DNA from: Amyloporia xantha
Taxonomy: Eukaryota > Basidiomycota > Agaricomycetes > Polyporales > Adustoporiaceae
Direction: 5' to 3'
Length of the DNA stretch: 64,000 nt
NCBI GenBank assembly: GCA_036971615.1
Contig: JAYKKR010000042.1
Span: forward strand, 205,068-269,067
The translations under genes were made by a program, and so were the position numbers. Below are positions 53,165 through 64,000 of this stretch, one piece after another. Below the pieces are notes generated by a model. It was not told the origin of the DNA, searched no databases, and was given only the letters and a program-made list of their open reading frames with translations. The first letter of the stretch is position 1. Each line of letters starts with the position of its first letter.

Positions 53165-55985
53165 CTTTCGCACATTACCTCACTGCATCGCCCACCGGTA
53201 GACAGTCCATCATCGTTCAATCCTTTCGGGTGCCCGCCAATTTCAGAAAGTGTTGCATCTCTTGTTGCAAGGGATACGGGCATTTACCCTTGATGCCTCC
53301 GACCTCTCTGCAAGTGCCTCCATCGCCAGCTATCACCCTTCGACGGCTGGTCCCCCGACAGTCACTGTGTATTCCTAGATTCTGTAAGTGTTTTTGTTCT
53401 ATTTTAACCACAGGATGCAATATATGCACTTTTATACGATCCAACGCGAGTCGTTGGTCTGATATAAACTGGGTTGCTGGTCAACCTCTGATCTCAAACT
53501 CACAGTACCACCGCCCTTCATGTCACTTACTCATGCATCTCCTCAGAACTATTGCAATCCTAACCAAGATACGGACAACAAATACATGATGTTCCTTATC
53601 ATCAATAATGCAACATTGTCTTCTATCATTGTTGGAACACATAGGCCTGCGTCGCGGCGTGTATTGTCACTCAATCATTTCAACGAACATTGGAGCAGTA
53701 TACGAAATGCACGTCCGCTCCGTAACGGAAGAAGTTGATAGTAGTTCTTCATTCTCGCTTTGCTCATTTTGCGAAAGTAGAGGTTGAAAGGTCGTCAGCG
53801 AGGATTTTCTAGCAAACAATAAGTACATTTGAGTACGGAATTCCGGCGCAAGGGGACTATTTGTCAACGCTCACGTCTTCGTGCTTTTGCAGACGGACAG
53901 CTTTTTCGTGACGGAAGAAGACTACCTTAACAGATTCAACCACTCGGATGTTTGCTTTGGTTTGATACTTCATTCCTCCTAAATGTCCGATAACTCTGGC
54001 TGAAGGAAATTTGAATTGCAGGTAAGCATCTTCTTTGTTGATTCTTATCGGGATGTCGCACACGCTGTAAAGTTTGAATATGACGCAAGTCGTCATGCTG
54101 ATACATAAAGTGGTTGCTGGACAGCCTCTGATACACTCTTTCTATCCAACTCATTGTTTCTTCATGTGATACTCATAGTCTACTCTCAGGAACAGTAGTC
54201 ACTACAGCGAAACAGCGAAAGCCAATTCGAAAACTGGCATCAGATTACAATCGCGAAGCTGAGCGGTGGACTGTTTTCGCCCATTGGAGGCGGAATTTTT
54301 ACGCTCAGTACAGCGATCAGTCTTGGTCAACATATGTTCGTGCTGCCTCTATGTTTATCGGGTGGTACGTTGAATGGATCGTGACGAGAGATTGTTCTGG
54401 CCACATACAACTCATTGGTGTCTCTTCCTTTGACCTTTCCCCTGGTTGTGGGCTGACGTTGGTACTTATTGTATTCTGGATGGCCTGTCGACTAGGCAAG
54501 GTGGCGTCTAAGCGGAGTATGGACCATTCGAGGAGGGTGCGTTCTGGGTTCTTGGGGTACAGCCTCTCCGGCATAAATTCCTTCTACAGTATGGCACCTT
54601 CCTAATCGGTGGTGAGTTCCTCTTTCTTATTCTGGAAGGCATCGATCACTCGACTTCTATTTCATCTCATGTCAAAGGGCAGGTGGCAATATATAAAGAG
54701 TCCCTCCGACGCTCGGATGGCCATTTGCTTCTTTTCTACCGACCTTCATCTTCGAGGGACACCGGTTCAGCACCACTGTCTCGTACCAGCTCTTGTGCAT
54801 ATAGACACCCCAGTGACCAACTACATTTCGAGATCTCACCTCAACTTCCACTATTCACTGCTGCATTCGACTTTAGGCTTCGAGATTACCGAGCGTGAAT
54901 CGAAGTAAGTCTTGCATACATTGTTCGTATCGTTCAGATTATGTGGCCTGTGATCTCACGCTGGTGCCAAACGGACGCACATCTCTTGTTGTCTTAATTC
55001 TCGAATATTGTTGTGGTTCTTGGGTTGTCTTATCGTAAGTGGACGACACGATCTGAGAATAGAGCTCATTAGACCTGCAACCTGTGAGATGTTACTGAGG
55101 TCGAATTCTTGGCAACAATTGGGCTGTTGTCGCGGCGTTTGTGCGGCGCTCGGATACTGAGCTGCAGCATATCGTTGCAGTACTTTGAGACGCGGTGTAT
55201 ATCCTTGCACTTTCCCAGTCATTTGAGTGCTCCCTTACAGGATATGTTTTGATGACTACTCGTGACATCGCTTCTTCCGCGACGTAGTTGTGGCATTCGG
55301 TATCATCGGACAACGTGATGTAACCGTATCGGGCCTGCATTCCAAAGGTGAGCCCTTTACTTAGCTGACTCATCTCGCCGTCATGATATGCCATTCTAAC
55401 TATCGGCAAACGCTCGGAAATTTGATGTCTTCCTCTTTCTGTTCTGCTCGTCAGTTTATCGAGGCTGACATCCGGTTTTGTTCAGTGTTGACTGAGTGCG
55501 TCTAGCACTAGATCGATATGAGATGACAAAGGCCATCTCCAACTTCTTTGATGGTGGGCGCCGTCCATACCCGACTACCCTGGCCCCAAATTATGCTTCG
55601 ACACCTTTGTGTAACTTCTGGAATGCTCTATCCATCATCCATATCACCAGGCTGTCAATCGTGAAATGCTCCAGAGCGCCACAGCGAGCATACTGGGGCT
55701 TGGACGTACTGTATGGCAGTGGTTATCTCTCTCCGGAGCTGTCGTTGCCCTACTTGCGCCCAATTGAGGCCGGCATTGGTGTCTGTTTTTATTTGCAGGC
55801 GGGGGGCGGCTGATTCTTACCATATGCGGATATCCGGGCCGCCGGGCCGATGCAGCGGTGTCGCGAAGAGCGAGCGAGCGAGCATTGTCCGTGTGACGCA
55901 GCGTTGAGCTCATCGAGTCCATCGATCACGGAACAGCGAGCCCAGGAGTTCCGAGTTGCTGACGTTATGCTCACTCACCGTCCTT
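53165..55985. other. 2.8 kb without a confident gene
   Basis: Several frames look partly protein-like: plus strand about 54197-54605 (NREAERWTVFAHWRRNFYAQ), plus 54683-54898 (GHLLLFYRPSSSRD) and minus 55409-55092 (GLTFGMQARYGYITLSDDTE). They do not join through consensus introns into one model and match nothing I know. The region may hold a decayed or lineage-specific gene. Confidence 0.35.
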
Positions 55986-55992
55986 TATAAAA
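55986..55992 (+). promoter_or_regulatory. TATA box of the aldo-keto reductase gene
   Basis: TATAAAA 74 bp before the ATG at 56066, followed by a pyrimidine-rich leader. Confidence 0.5.
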
Positions 55993-56065
55993 TCGCAGAA
56001 ATCTGGACACTGCTCTCACCGTCTCCCAAACACGTTCAACCTCGACTCATAGAAACAGCCCCAAG

Positions 56066-57287
56066 ATGTCCTACGGCAAGGTACTTTCGCTCTCTTCGGG
56101 CGCACAAATCCCCCAGATCGGGTTGGGAACTTGGCTTTCGAAACCGAATGAAGTCGAGAACGCTGTACGTACTCGTGCCAATCGTGTATCTTTGAATTCG
56201 CCAATCTGACAATGGGCCTGTAGGTCGAGATAGCTGTCAACGCCGGCTACCGCCACCTCGATTTGGCGATGATCTACGAGAACCAGGACGAGGTCGGCCG
56301 TGCACTGAAGAAGGTCATCCCGTCCGTCGTCAAGCGCGAGGACCTGTTCATCACCTCCAAAGTCTGGAACTCGTCGCACAAGCGCGAGCTTGTCGAGAAG
56401 GAGCTCGATGAGACGCTGAAGCAGGTCGGCACTGACTACCTCGACCTCTATCGTAAGTTTTGCCTCGCCTCCATACCTTTTGTCTCCTGTTTATGGGAAT
56501 CCACGCGACAGTGATCCACTGGCCGGTCGCATTCGCACCGGGCAGGGGCTTCTTCCCCAAGCGTGTGGATAACGACAAGTGGGTAGAGATCGATCCTGAC
56601 ACGTCGCTCGTTGAGACGTGGGAGGCAATGATTGCCTTGCTTAAGACTGGCAAGGTCAAGTCGATTGGTGTGTCAAACTTCACAATCGAGAACATCAAGG
56701 GCATCGCGGAGGCGACGGGCGTGTGGCCGGCTGTGAACCAAATTGAGGCCCACCCCCTCTTACCCCAGGATGAGCTCGTCGCGTTCTGCAAGGAGCACAA
56801 CATCCACATTACCGCGTACAGTCCGCTGGGTAACAACTGTAAGCGTCTCCGACTGCTTCTCCTTATCGTCTGACAGATGCTAATGCCCTGGGCATCTTAC
56901 AGTGGTGGGAAAGCCAAAGCTGACCGAGTACCCTGAAGTTGTCGAGATTGCGAAGAAGCTCGACGCAACGCCTGCACAGGTCCTCATCGCCTGGGGTGTC
57001 TACCGCGGCTACTCTGTCATCCCCAAGTCTGTCCAGAAAGGTGCGTTTGTCCGCTATGAGCGGCAGCCCATGCACAGAGCGCTGACACTGTCCCGTGTGT
57101 AGACCGTATTATCTCCAACTTCAAGCAGGTTACACTGTCGCCAGAAGACTATGAGACGCTGACTGTGATGGGAAAGAAGACGCCGACGCGGTTTAACACC
57201 CCGTACCACTACGGCACGAGATGGGACATCAACATTTTCAACGATCCGGAGGAACAGGCTGCGACGTTCAAGCCCAAGGTCAAGTAG
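56066..57287 (+). CDS. Aldo-keto reductase
   Basis: Five exons give 325 residues: 56066-56164, 56224-56452, 56512-56838, 56903-57040 and 57103-57287. The NADPH-dependent aldehyde/ketone reductase barrel is plain: [29 protein letters not shown] (Asp46, Tyr51), FITSKVWN (Lys79), DLYLIHWPVAF (His112), [35 protein letters not shown] and [20 protein letters not shown]. All four catalytic residues are present, and the length is that of single-domain AKR1-like or yeast Gcy1/Ypr1-like enzymes. Cytosolic; likely substrates are small carbonyls such as glyceraldehyde or xylose, not decided by sequence. A TATA box lies 74 bp upstream. Confidence 0.92.
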
Positions 57288-58429
57288 ACGGGTACTTGTA
57301 CGGGCCTACGCATGGGGTAGAACTCGAGAAGAAATCCGAAAACTGTTGTATTGTACTGTTTTACTGTGTAGCGCCCTGTAGCATCATCTTGTTCGTTAGT
57401 TAGAGCCAATTGTCATGAAGATTGTCATGAAGATTGATCATCGGTCCCATGCATAGACGTCAGGATCTACTAAACCGTGATGACGGGTATTACCTCGAGT
57501 GATCCAACCGAGATCCTGTCCCCGACCAGCGTTGCAGCTTTGATGGGTTAAAAGGTGTTTCATAATCAATGTTAGTTCGCCGCATTGTTGATGGCAGTCC
57601 GTACCTAAACTTTAAGTACGCAAGTGCAGCTACAGTCCGTACAACGTACATATTACCAGACATATTCTACTTACATCCAGAGCTTACATCCTAATCAAGC
57701 AATCAAATCAACGGTGGGCAAATACAGCAGTGCTACAGAGCAAGATGGGTATTGACGAGCGGTGGTGAGAGGGCAGAGAGGCGGGTCATGACACGACATG
57801 TAAATATTCAGCTTCTCTTTTGTGGGGTTTTCTCAGAGACGTGCTGCCCTTCTTTCTCCAGGCTGCGCATGCGACCTTCCGATTCGCGCTGCTTCCCTGG
57901 GCCCGCCAAGCGTTCCCTTCCGGCCGGACCTGTGGCTCCTGCGAGGAGGGAGATCAGGTACACGGCAGCTACGCGCCATCAGGTGGTCAGGAAGCGACGT
58001 CGAGGCGGAGGGACCGGATCAGCAGGTCTCTAAGTGGCGCTGGCGGGCCGCCATCTCAGGGCGATCGGGGACGCACAGTCGATCGAGGTCGGCTGGCGCG
58101 GAGATGAGCTGGGAACGTGAGAATGGGGGACGGAGGTCGGTGCGGCAGTGATACGGCAGTGCGTACTGTCGAGGGAGGCTGAGAGGCGCGAGGCCGGCGG
58201 GCGGTATGTGGTATGTGCATGCGTGCGTGGGTCGTGAACGGTCAGATGGGGAATAGATTCAGATGGTGAATAGATAGATAATGAGTGGTCGAACGAGCGA
58301 GACAACGGGACGCCGTGTATGGTGGAGGCACATAACTGCTAGAAAACTGGAAAGCTAGAGATGCGACGGCCTGCGCGGGCGGCGACAGGCGTAGATAGAT
58401 AGCAACGACACGGGCGCGACACGCAGATA
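57288..58429. other. Intergenic 1.1 kb
   Basis: Holds the 3' flanks of two converging genes. The frames seen at 57.8-58.3 kb are on GC-rich DNA in several frames at once and are not supported. Confidence 0.5.
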
Positions 58430-61184
58430 TCAACTCAGCGTGCGCGGGAACTCCTCAGGGGTGGACAAGTCGAAGAGGTCTGCGACGCCGCGGACAGGTC
58501 AAAATGAACGATCAATAATAATCGATAACCAATCAGCGTCCGGCTGCGCAGACAGCACGCAGCGGAGACTCACCAATGGGGGACGTGAACGTCATGACGT
58601 ACGGATGCAGCCGCGGCGCCGGCATCGACGCCCTGTAGTTCTGCTGGTGCACATGCAGAGGCGGCGGCGGGCGGGTGCTGATGCTCGCGCTCGCGCTCCG
58701 CGCCATCCGATGGTGGTTCTGCCCCAGCTGCATCCCGTCCTCCCGGTGCTCCTCGCGCGCCCACGCACCGTCCTGGGGCGCGCGCCGCGCCTGCGGGGGT
58801 ATCGCGACCCGCACCGCCGTCTGCGGCGAGCCCGGCGGCGCGAACGAGAGGATCTGCGGGCTCGAGAGCGAGTGCGGGAAGGGGTGCCGCTGGTGTATCT
58901 GGGTATGCGGGCCGGGGCCTTGATGCGGGTACGGCGGCGCCTGCCCCTCCTCCTGCTCGTCGAGCGTCTCTGCGTACTGCAGCTGGTGCAGCGCGTCCGT
59001 GTCGAGCACGGACTCGTCTGGGAGGGACGCGAGGGCGGACTCGCCGTCCCAGTTGCCCTGGGAGGCCATTTGCCGGTGGAAATTGGAGGGGGAGGACGGC
59101 GAGAAGGGCGCGGAGATGGAGGGTGGGGTGATGGGGAGGCTTTTGGGCGAGTTGGGGAGAGTGGAAGAGGGTTTGGGCTTGTAGCCCGCTTCTCTGATGA
59201 TGGAACGAGGGAAGAAGATCTGCGGATGGGGACGGGGTGTGAGGGGGCAAGTGAGCGCGAATTGTTAGAGGGACGTACGAGGAGCGTGATGGCGGACGAC
59301 ACGAAGCACCCGACGCCGCCGATCATCTGTAGGAAGTCTAGATAGGAGTAAAAAGTCAGCGACTCTGGACAAGCAACTCCGCAGCCAGTGCGCACCAGTT
59401 GAGAACCTGTTCACGGACTGAGTGAGAAAGACGGCAGACAGCGGGGAACGGAGACACACGTACAAATTCGTATTCAGAGGATGCCGCGTCCCGATGATCC
59501 CGTCGAGCGCCAGCATCAGCAGCGGGACCGTGAACAGGAACCGAAACACGACCCGCGCGAGCTGTGAGCAGGCGCGATCGAAACGCAAAAATCATGCGCA
59601 CGAAAAGGTCACCCTCAGCCTCACCGATGAGCGAGCACACTGGAAGAGTGGGACTCACGTTAAGCTGGTAGAACGTGGCGAGGCGGACGACGACAGTCGG
59701 GTCCGCGCCCTCGGCCTTGACGTGGCGGATGAAGCGCGGGAAGCGCCAGAGCACGTAGAGGAACGCGACGGTCGTGCTGAGCGAGCCCGAGGAGCCGGAG
59801 AGGAAGATGTATGCGTCGATCTGTCGTAGGGCCGGGGGTATTGGAGAGGGAGGGGAAAAAGGGATGGGGGTTGAAGAGGAGGGGGGGAGGAGGGATTCGG
59901 TCAGCGGGACGTCTGGAGGGATGAGGTGATACATTACCGTGTCGAGATGCCGGCGCGCAATCATGGCCGTGAGAGGCATGCCCAGGATGGCGACGATGCT
60001 GCCTGGGGGTCTGTCAGTATCCACAGTGGTAGCAAGTTAGATGGAGGAAAAGTAGAATAAGATTGCCCGTCGAAAACGCGAGCGCATGCTTTCAGCCCTC
60101 CCGCGCACACACCTGCTCCGCCCCTCGCGCGGCGGTATACCACAAGAAAAAATCGACAACGAAATAAACCCAAGAAAACCGCGCCGCGGCGACTCACCGC
60201 AGTACCAGAGCCTGTACTCCCAGCTCTCGAACCACTCGCCCTTGTCCGGAGTCTGGTGGAGCATATAAAGCCAGAACGCGAGCTCTGCCGGGGGAAAGGA
60301 GGGGGGTCAGCGTTCGGTGTTGCATTTCGCGTATGAAGGGGGTGGGGGTAGGGAGACGGGGAGGAGAGACGGAAGAGGTAGCGTACCTTCGAGGTGCGTC
60401 ACTCTGGATAGGCGCGATAAGGGAGAGAGGGACGTGTCAGTTTCGGGAACGAGGGGGGTAAGGTAGAACGAGAAGGAGAGGGAGAAGGAAGAGGGAGAGG
60501 GAGAAGGAAGAGGGAGAGGGACGCACAGCTCGAGTGCCCACGCGAAGCTGAAGACAAAGTTGAGCGGGACGACCCACGCGCGGCTGTAGGCGCTGTACAT
60601 CTCGACGGGGCACGGCATGACTGCGCGAGCGAGGGGAGACGAGGGGGTCAGCAATGAGGACAGGGGAGGGCGGGCAGAACGTACTGCGCATCTCGGGCGG
60701 GGGCGTGACGATGAAGCCTGTGTGGCGTGGGGGTGTGTGAGAAGCGGACAGAGAGAGAAGGGAGGAGGAAAGGGGAACACACCCTCTCTATACTTGATCG
60801 CGGTGGTCGCGACGCTGTAGACGACAAAGAGTGGCACGGAGCCGAGGTAGGAGTACTGTGTGCGGGCGGTGGAGAGTTAGCGGCAGCGGGGAGGGAGAAA
60901 GGACGGAGGGAACGCGAAGGAGGCCACAGCAGGAGAGGCAGGGAGATAATAAAGGGGGGACGTACGGTCATGACGCGCTTGAAGGCCCCGGGCTGGCGGC
61001 CTGCGGACCAGCGGAGGCATTGGAAGCGGTCGTACGTCCAGAGGTGGAAGATGAGGAAGGAGAGGAACTGCGAGCGGGATGGAGAGGTTAGTGCGCAGCC
61101 GACGGGGGAAAGGATCATGGGGAGACGCACGAGGACAGAGAGGATGGCCCAGAGGAGGAACGCAGTGGGGGAAGCGGTGCTCAT
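58430..61184 (-). CDS. Multi-pass (about 7-TM) membrane protein with Ser/Pro-rich tail
   Basis: Starts at ATG 61184 (MSTASPTAFLLWAILSVLV) and is cut into about a dozen exons. The readable order is FLSFLIFHLWTYDRFQCLRW; YSYLGSVPLFVVYSVATTAI; MPCPVEMYSAYSRAWVVPLN and FVFSFAWALE; ELAFWLYMLHQTPDKGEW; SIVAILGMPLTAMIARRHLD; AYIFLSGSSGSLSTTVAFLY and VLWRFPRFIRHV; VVFRFLFTVPLLMLALDGII; an 11-nt exon at 59406-59396; then DFLQMIGGVGCFVSSAITLL and FFPRSIIREAGYKPKP, followed by about 190 polar residues ending FPRTLS at 58430. About seven hydrophobic segments suggest a receptor- or transporter-like protein. I recall this as a conserved mushroom family of unknown role. Exon limits of the N-terminal third are less certain. 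Confidence 0.7.
59396..59406 (-). other. 11-nt microexon of the membrane-protein gene
   Basis: GTTCTCAACTG, preceded by AG (59408-59407) and followed by GTGCGC. It links ..NTNL to FSTDFLQMIGG in frame. Without it the flanking exons do not join in frame. Confidence 0.6.
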
Positions 61185-64000
61185 GCCTGCGGACCCGGCG
61201 TGGACAGCGCAGGCGTCGCACGCAGGGTCGGATACGAGGGCGGGGGCGGGGCAGGTTCCCCTATATAGATGGCGTACTGGGCGGCGGTCGGCTGTAGGTT
61301 CACGGGGGATAGACAAGGAGCACGGGAGCAGGGGAGACGCCCGGTAGCGGGAACGATGACGCGGGAGAGGACAGGCACGAGCAGGGGCAGGGCGGGGCAG
61401 AGCAGGGGATGGCAGAGCAGGGGAATGGCAGGGCGAGGAAAGCGAGGGAGGGAGGATCGAGTTGCTTCGGTCAGGCACACATCCCCAGGGCACAATCCCA
61501 CCATAGGCGCCCACTGCTACCTCCGAGAGATCACATCGGGCGCGACAACCGTCCATAGCCTGCTGCGATCAACGACTGGCTTACTGCCAGTTGCCGCCTC
61601 CCCGTCTCGGTGTCTATCAACGGATGCCAGTGCTCTCACCATGTCACTCCCGCGCAGCTGCCCCAAGGCATCTACGCGACTCTTCCTATCAGACCTGACA
61701 ATGTCCTAATTCGTTCGCCGCTTACCCATCGTAACGCCATACGTCTTGCGTCGATACGCCCTCTAGCACCATAACGCCTTTCACCCTATCTGCATTCGCA
61801 TCCTTTCGCATGTACGACACCTCAGGCCTCTCGTCTGCCGACGACGGCCGGCACTTCGCCAGTGCAGAACCCTGCAGTGTACACGTACGTCCGTATCTAT
61901 CGTACTTGGGCATATTCATAGCAGGCTCTATTGCCTGACCTCCCTTTTCTTCCATCCACCCACAAACCCAGTCTCCCCTTCCTACTCATTCTCACCCAGA
62001 CCTCCATCTACACCTCACAGCAGATACGTAACCACAGCGCACCCCGTCCCTGTCTGTGCGTTTATCTGCATCCCCATATACTCATGCACACCCACGCTAT
62101 CCCGGCCATCCCGGCCACCAAGGGCCACCGCCGTCTTTCCCCCCTTCTGCACCCGCGGGCCCTGATCCCGGTACCCATTCACCTGCCACGAACACAAAGA
62201 CGAACACGAAATGAACGCGAACACGTCCAACCGCCTCCAGGCTCGGCACTCGGATCTACTCGTTATCATCCACGTCCTCACCCTGAGGCTTGCAGCTGCT
62301 GTGGCGGGGGAAGGCGGGGGGCGAGATCGACCTCCGCCCCCTCTTGTGTGCACCCAGCAGCCATCGGGCCTCGAGCGACGGTCTGCGGGCGGCGAGCGGC
62401 GAGCGGCGGGTACAGGGCCCCAGCGATCAAGACACAAAGATGACTGACCTTCACAACTCTGCCCTAAATCTGACCTGAGTCCGGTCCCGTACAGCACACC
62501 GAGCCCCGCTACGCCCGCGCATTCGAGCACCCCAACCATAAGAGCGGGAAATGTAGTCGGTCGTCCGTCTCGTCTTAAGCCCCAGCCTACGTCCCTACAG
62601 CGCATTCTTTGCGTTCATTTGTCAGGGATACACAACTCAAGGGATCCCTCCCTCGCACTCGCAGCTCAGGCCCCATGGTTTCCCCTTCCCCTCGCGTGCG
62701 TTGTGCTGCAGAGAAATTCCTGGGTCGGTCCGTGGTTCCTCCCGTACCTCTGTATTACGGGCAAGCCCCACGCTGGAATCTCACCGAGCGTACCCGCGCG
62801 CTGTCTCCTGCCAGAGGGTCGTCTGCCCTCCTCTCGTCGGGATAGGGCGAGTCGGCACGCCCGCGTCTGGGACGTGGCGATGCTCTTGTGTCTCCACCGC
62901 CGTCGCACCTGCCCTGTCCCGCTGCCGGCCCATCCACTCCGGGTCGGCCTCTGGTGCTGCGACAGGGTCAGGACGCCGGGTCCGGATGGCCCCGCTTTCG
63001 CCTGTCTGATGCGGCATCAGACCACCTCCATCCCCATGGCGCTCCTCGTGCACCGCGTCTGATCTCAGGTATTTACGCCGCCTCTGGCTGGGTACATGAC
63101 AACCGACGCCGTGCCCGTTCTCCGCCCCTCTCCACGCGCATCTGGCGACGAATCCGCTCCTCCGCCGTCGCAGTTGTCGACAGAGGCAGGACGAGACGTG
63201 GTATGGGTAGACCCCATCCCGGAGCTGAGCGTGGGTGACGTAGCAGCCATCGCAGCCATCGCAGCCGCGAATGGTGATGTTAGTACCCGTGCGCGTCGCT
63301 CGATGCTGGCACGGACACTAGGGCGCGGACGAACGAGCCGGTCAGCTTGCAGGCGCAGGAAGGTCGTGTACATATACGACTTTCTGATGGCAGGGGAGTC
63401 CTACGCTCCGCGACGCTGGAGTGGGAGCCTGAGGACGGTTGCATGTGCGACAAGAGGCTCAAACGCGCCAAAAGCTCGGGAGCTACTCGCGCGTGTGCCA
63501 GATCGAGTACTGTCTCGCACGAGGCACGCCCTACCCTCCTGCCTCCCAAAGGCGTGTTCCCCGCCGCCCGCGTCGACGTGGCAGCTGGCTACGGCTATCT
63601 CGCCAACGCCCACATTTCCAGGCCGTCGGACGTCCTCGTCTCAGGCGAATCTGCTGGCCGGGACCTCGCTTTTGCCCTGATTACGCTACCTCCTCGTCGA
63701 CGAGCGGGACCTCTTATTCCTTCACCGAAAGCCCGGTTCCTCTTCTCTCCCCCCTGCAGACTGGGGCTGTATCTGCGCCGGGGACCGGAGCAATTTGCGC
63801 AGTGGATGCAGATCACTGACGAGAAGACCGAGCGTTGTATGAAGCTGCAACTTTAATCGATTTCTCCGCTATGCATTCCGTGTTTGCGCTCGGCTCAATA
63901 CTGAGTGATCAGTATGGGTCCTGTGATAGCCTATGTCGGGAAACCTGCAGATGCGAGGGAAGCTCAGACTGACTGCAGTGGAAGTTGACGCAGGTCAAAC
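61185..64000. other. GC-rich 2.8 kb, no supported gene
   Basis: Many long frames overlap on both strands (for example plus 63096-63680 and 63347-63856), as expected from high GC. None has recognisable residues or a consistent exon chain. The first few hundred bases are probably the promoter and leader of the membrane-protein gene. Confidence 0.4.

Noticed and set aside
58592..59395. 267- and 226-codon minus-strand frames
   Set aside because: They are other-frame shadows of the Ser/Pro-rich tail of the membrane protein. Only the frame with MASQGNWDGE joins the TM exons.
63096..63856. 194- and 169-codon overlapping plus-strand frames
   Set aside because: High-GC DNA is open in several frames at once, and neither frame has recognisable residues or splice signals.
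1..64000. tRNA or rRNA genes
   Set aside because: I looked for B-box-like GTTCGAATCC words on both strands. The few hits lie in coding sequence or lack a matching A box and acceptor stem.

Overview
This 64 kb window looks like nuclear DNA of a basidiomycete fungus, most likely an Agaricomycete. Genes are cut by many short (about 36-75 nt) GT-AG introns. There is a CxC2/KDZ transposase, a Ty3/gypsy-type Gag, kinase-like genes of a type expanded in mushrooms, and several proteins that I recognise only as Agaricomycete-restricted hypotheticals. I found no rRNA, tRNA, CRISPR array or bacterial-type operon. All exon structures were read by eye.

Left part (1-23.5 kb) is repeat-rich and mostly decayed. 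It holds the first exon of a gene leaving the window (minus, 13-237), an AT-hook-like protein (minus, 713-1908), and a gene (minus, 2308-6447) split by a 2.03 kb terminal-inverted-repeat (TIR) element whose removal restores the reading frame exactly. It continues with AAGACCG-rich repeats (9.0-10.4 kb), a KDZ transposase with a stop and a frameshift (11.0-14.7 kb), and a small Cys-rich protein. Next are a minisatellite carrying splice-site-like signals (16.3-17.0 kb), a GGATAATC-rich array, a solitary gypsy gag (17.6-18.6 kb), a broken element-associated gene (19.5-20.6 kb), and a TCTCAT array of about 1.6 kb.

Middle part (23.5-36 kb) holds a divergent pair: an acidic-tailed hypothetical and a PD-(D/E)XK-like protein. 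A roughly 4.08 kb cassette then appears twice in tandem, with a truncated third trace. Each cassette has a small Cys/His protein (minus), a one-TM protein (minus), and a full-length kinase-like protein (plus) transcribed divergently from the TM gene. This is the best candidate here for an undescribed functional module.

Right part (36-64 kb) is a gene-rich conserved block. It holds a hypothetical with a GC-AG intron, a penta-EF-hand (PEF1/ALG-2-like) protein, a C45 acyltransferase-like Ntn hydrolase, a DH-BAR-SH3 RhoGEF, an FAD-linked oxidase with a large disordered insertion, an aldo-keto reductase and a multi-pass membrane protein with an 11-nt microexon. A second copy of the 2 kb TIR element (51.1-53.2 kb, opposite orientation) and a 0.5 kb MITE-like element lie between the oxidase and the reductase. 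The last 2.8 kb is GC-rich with no gene I can support.
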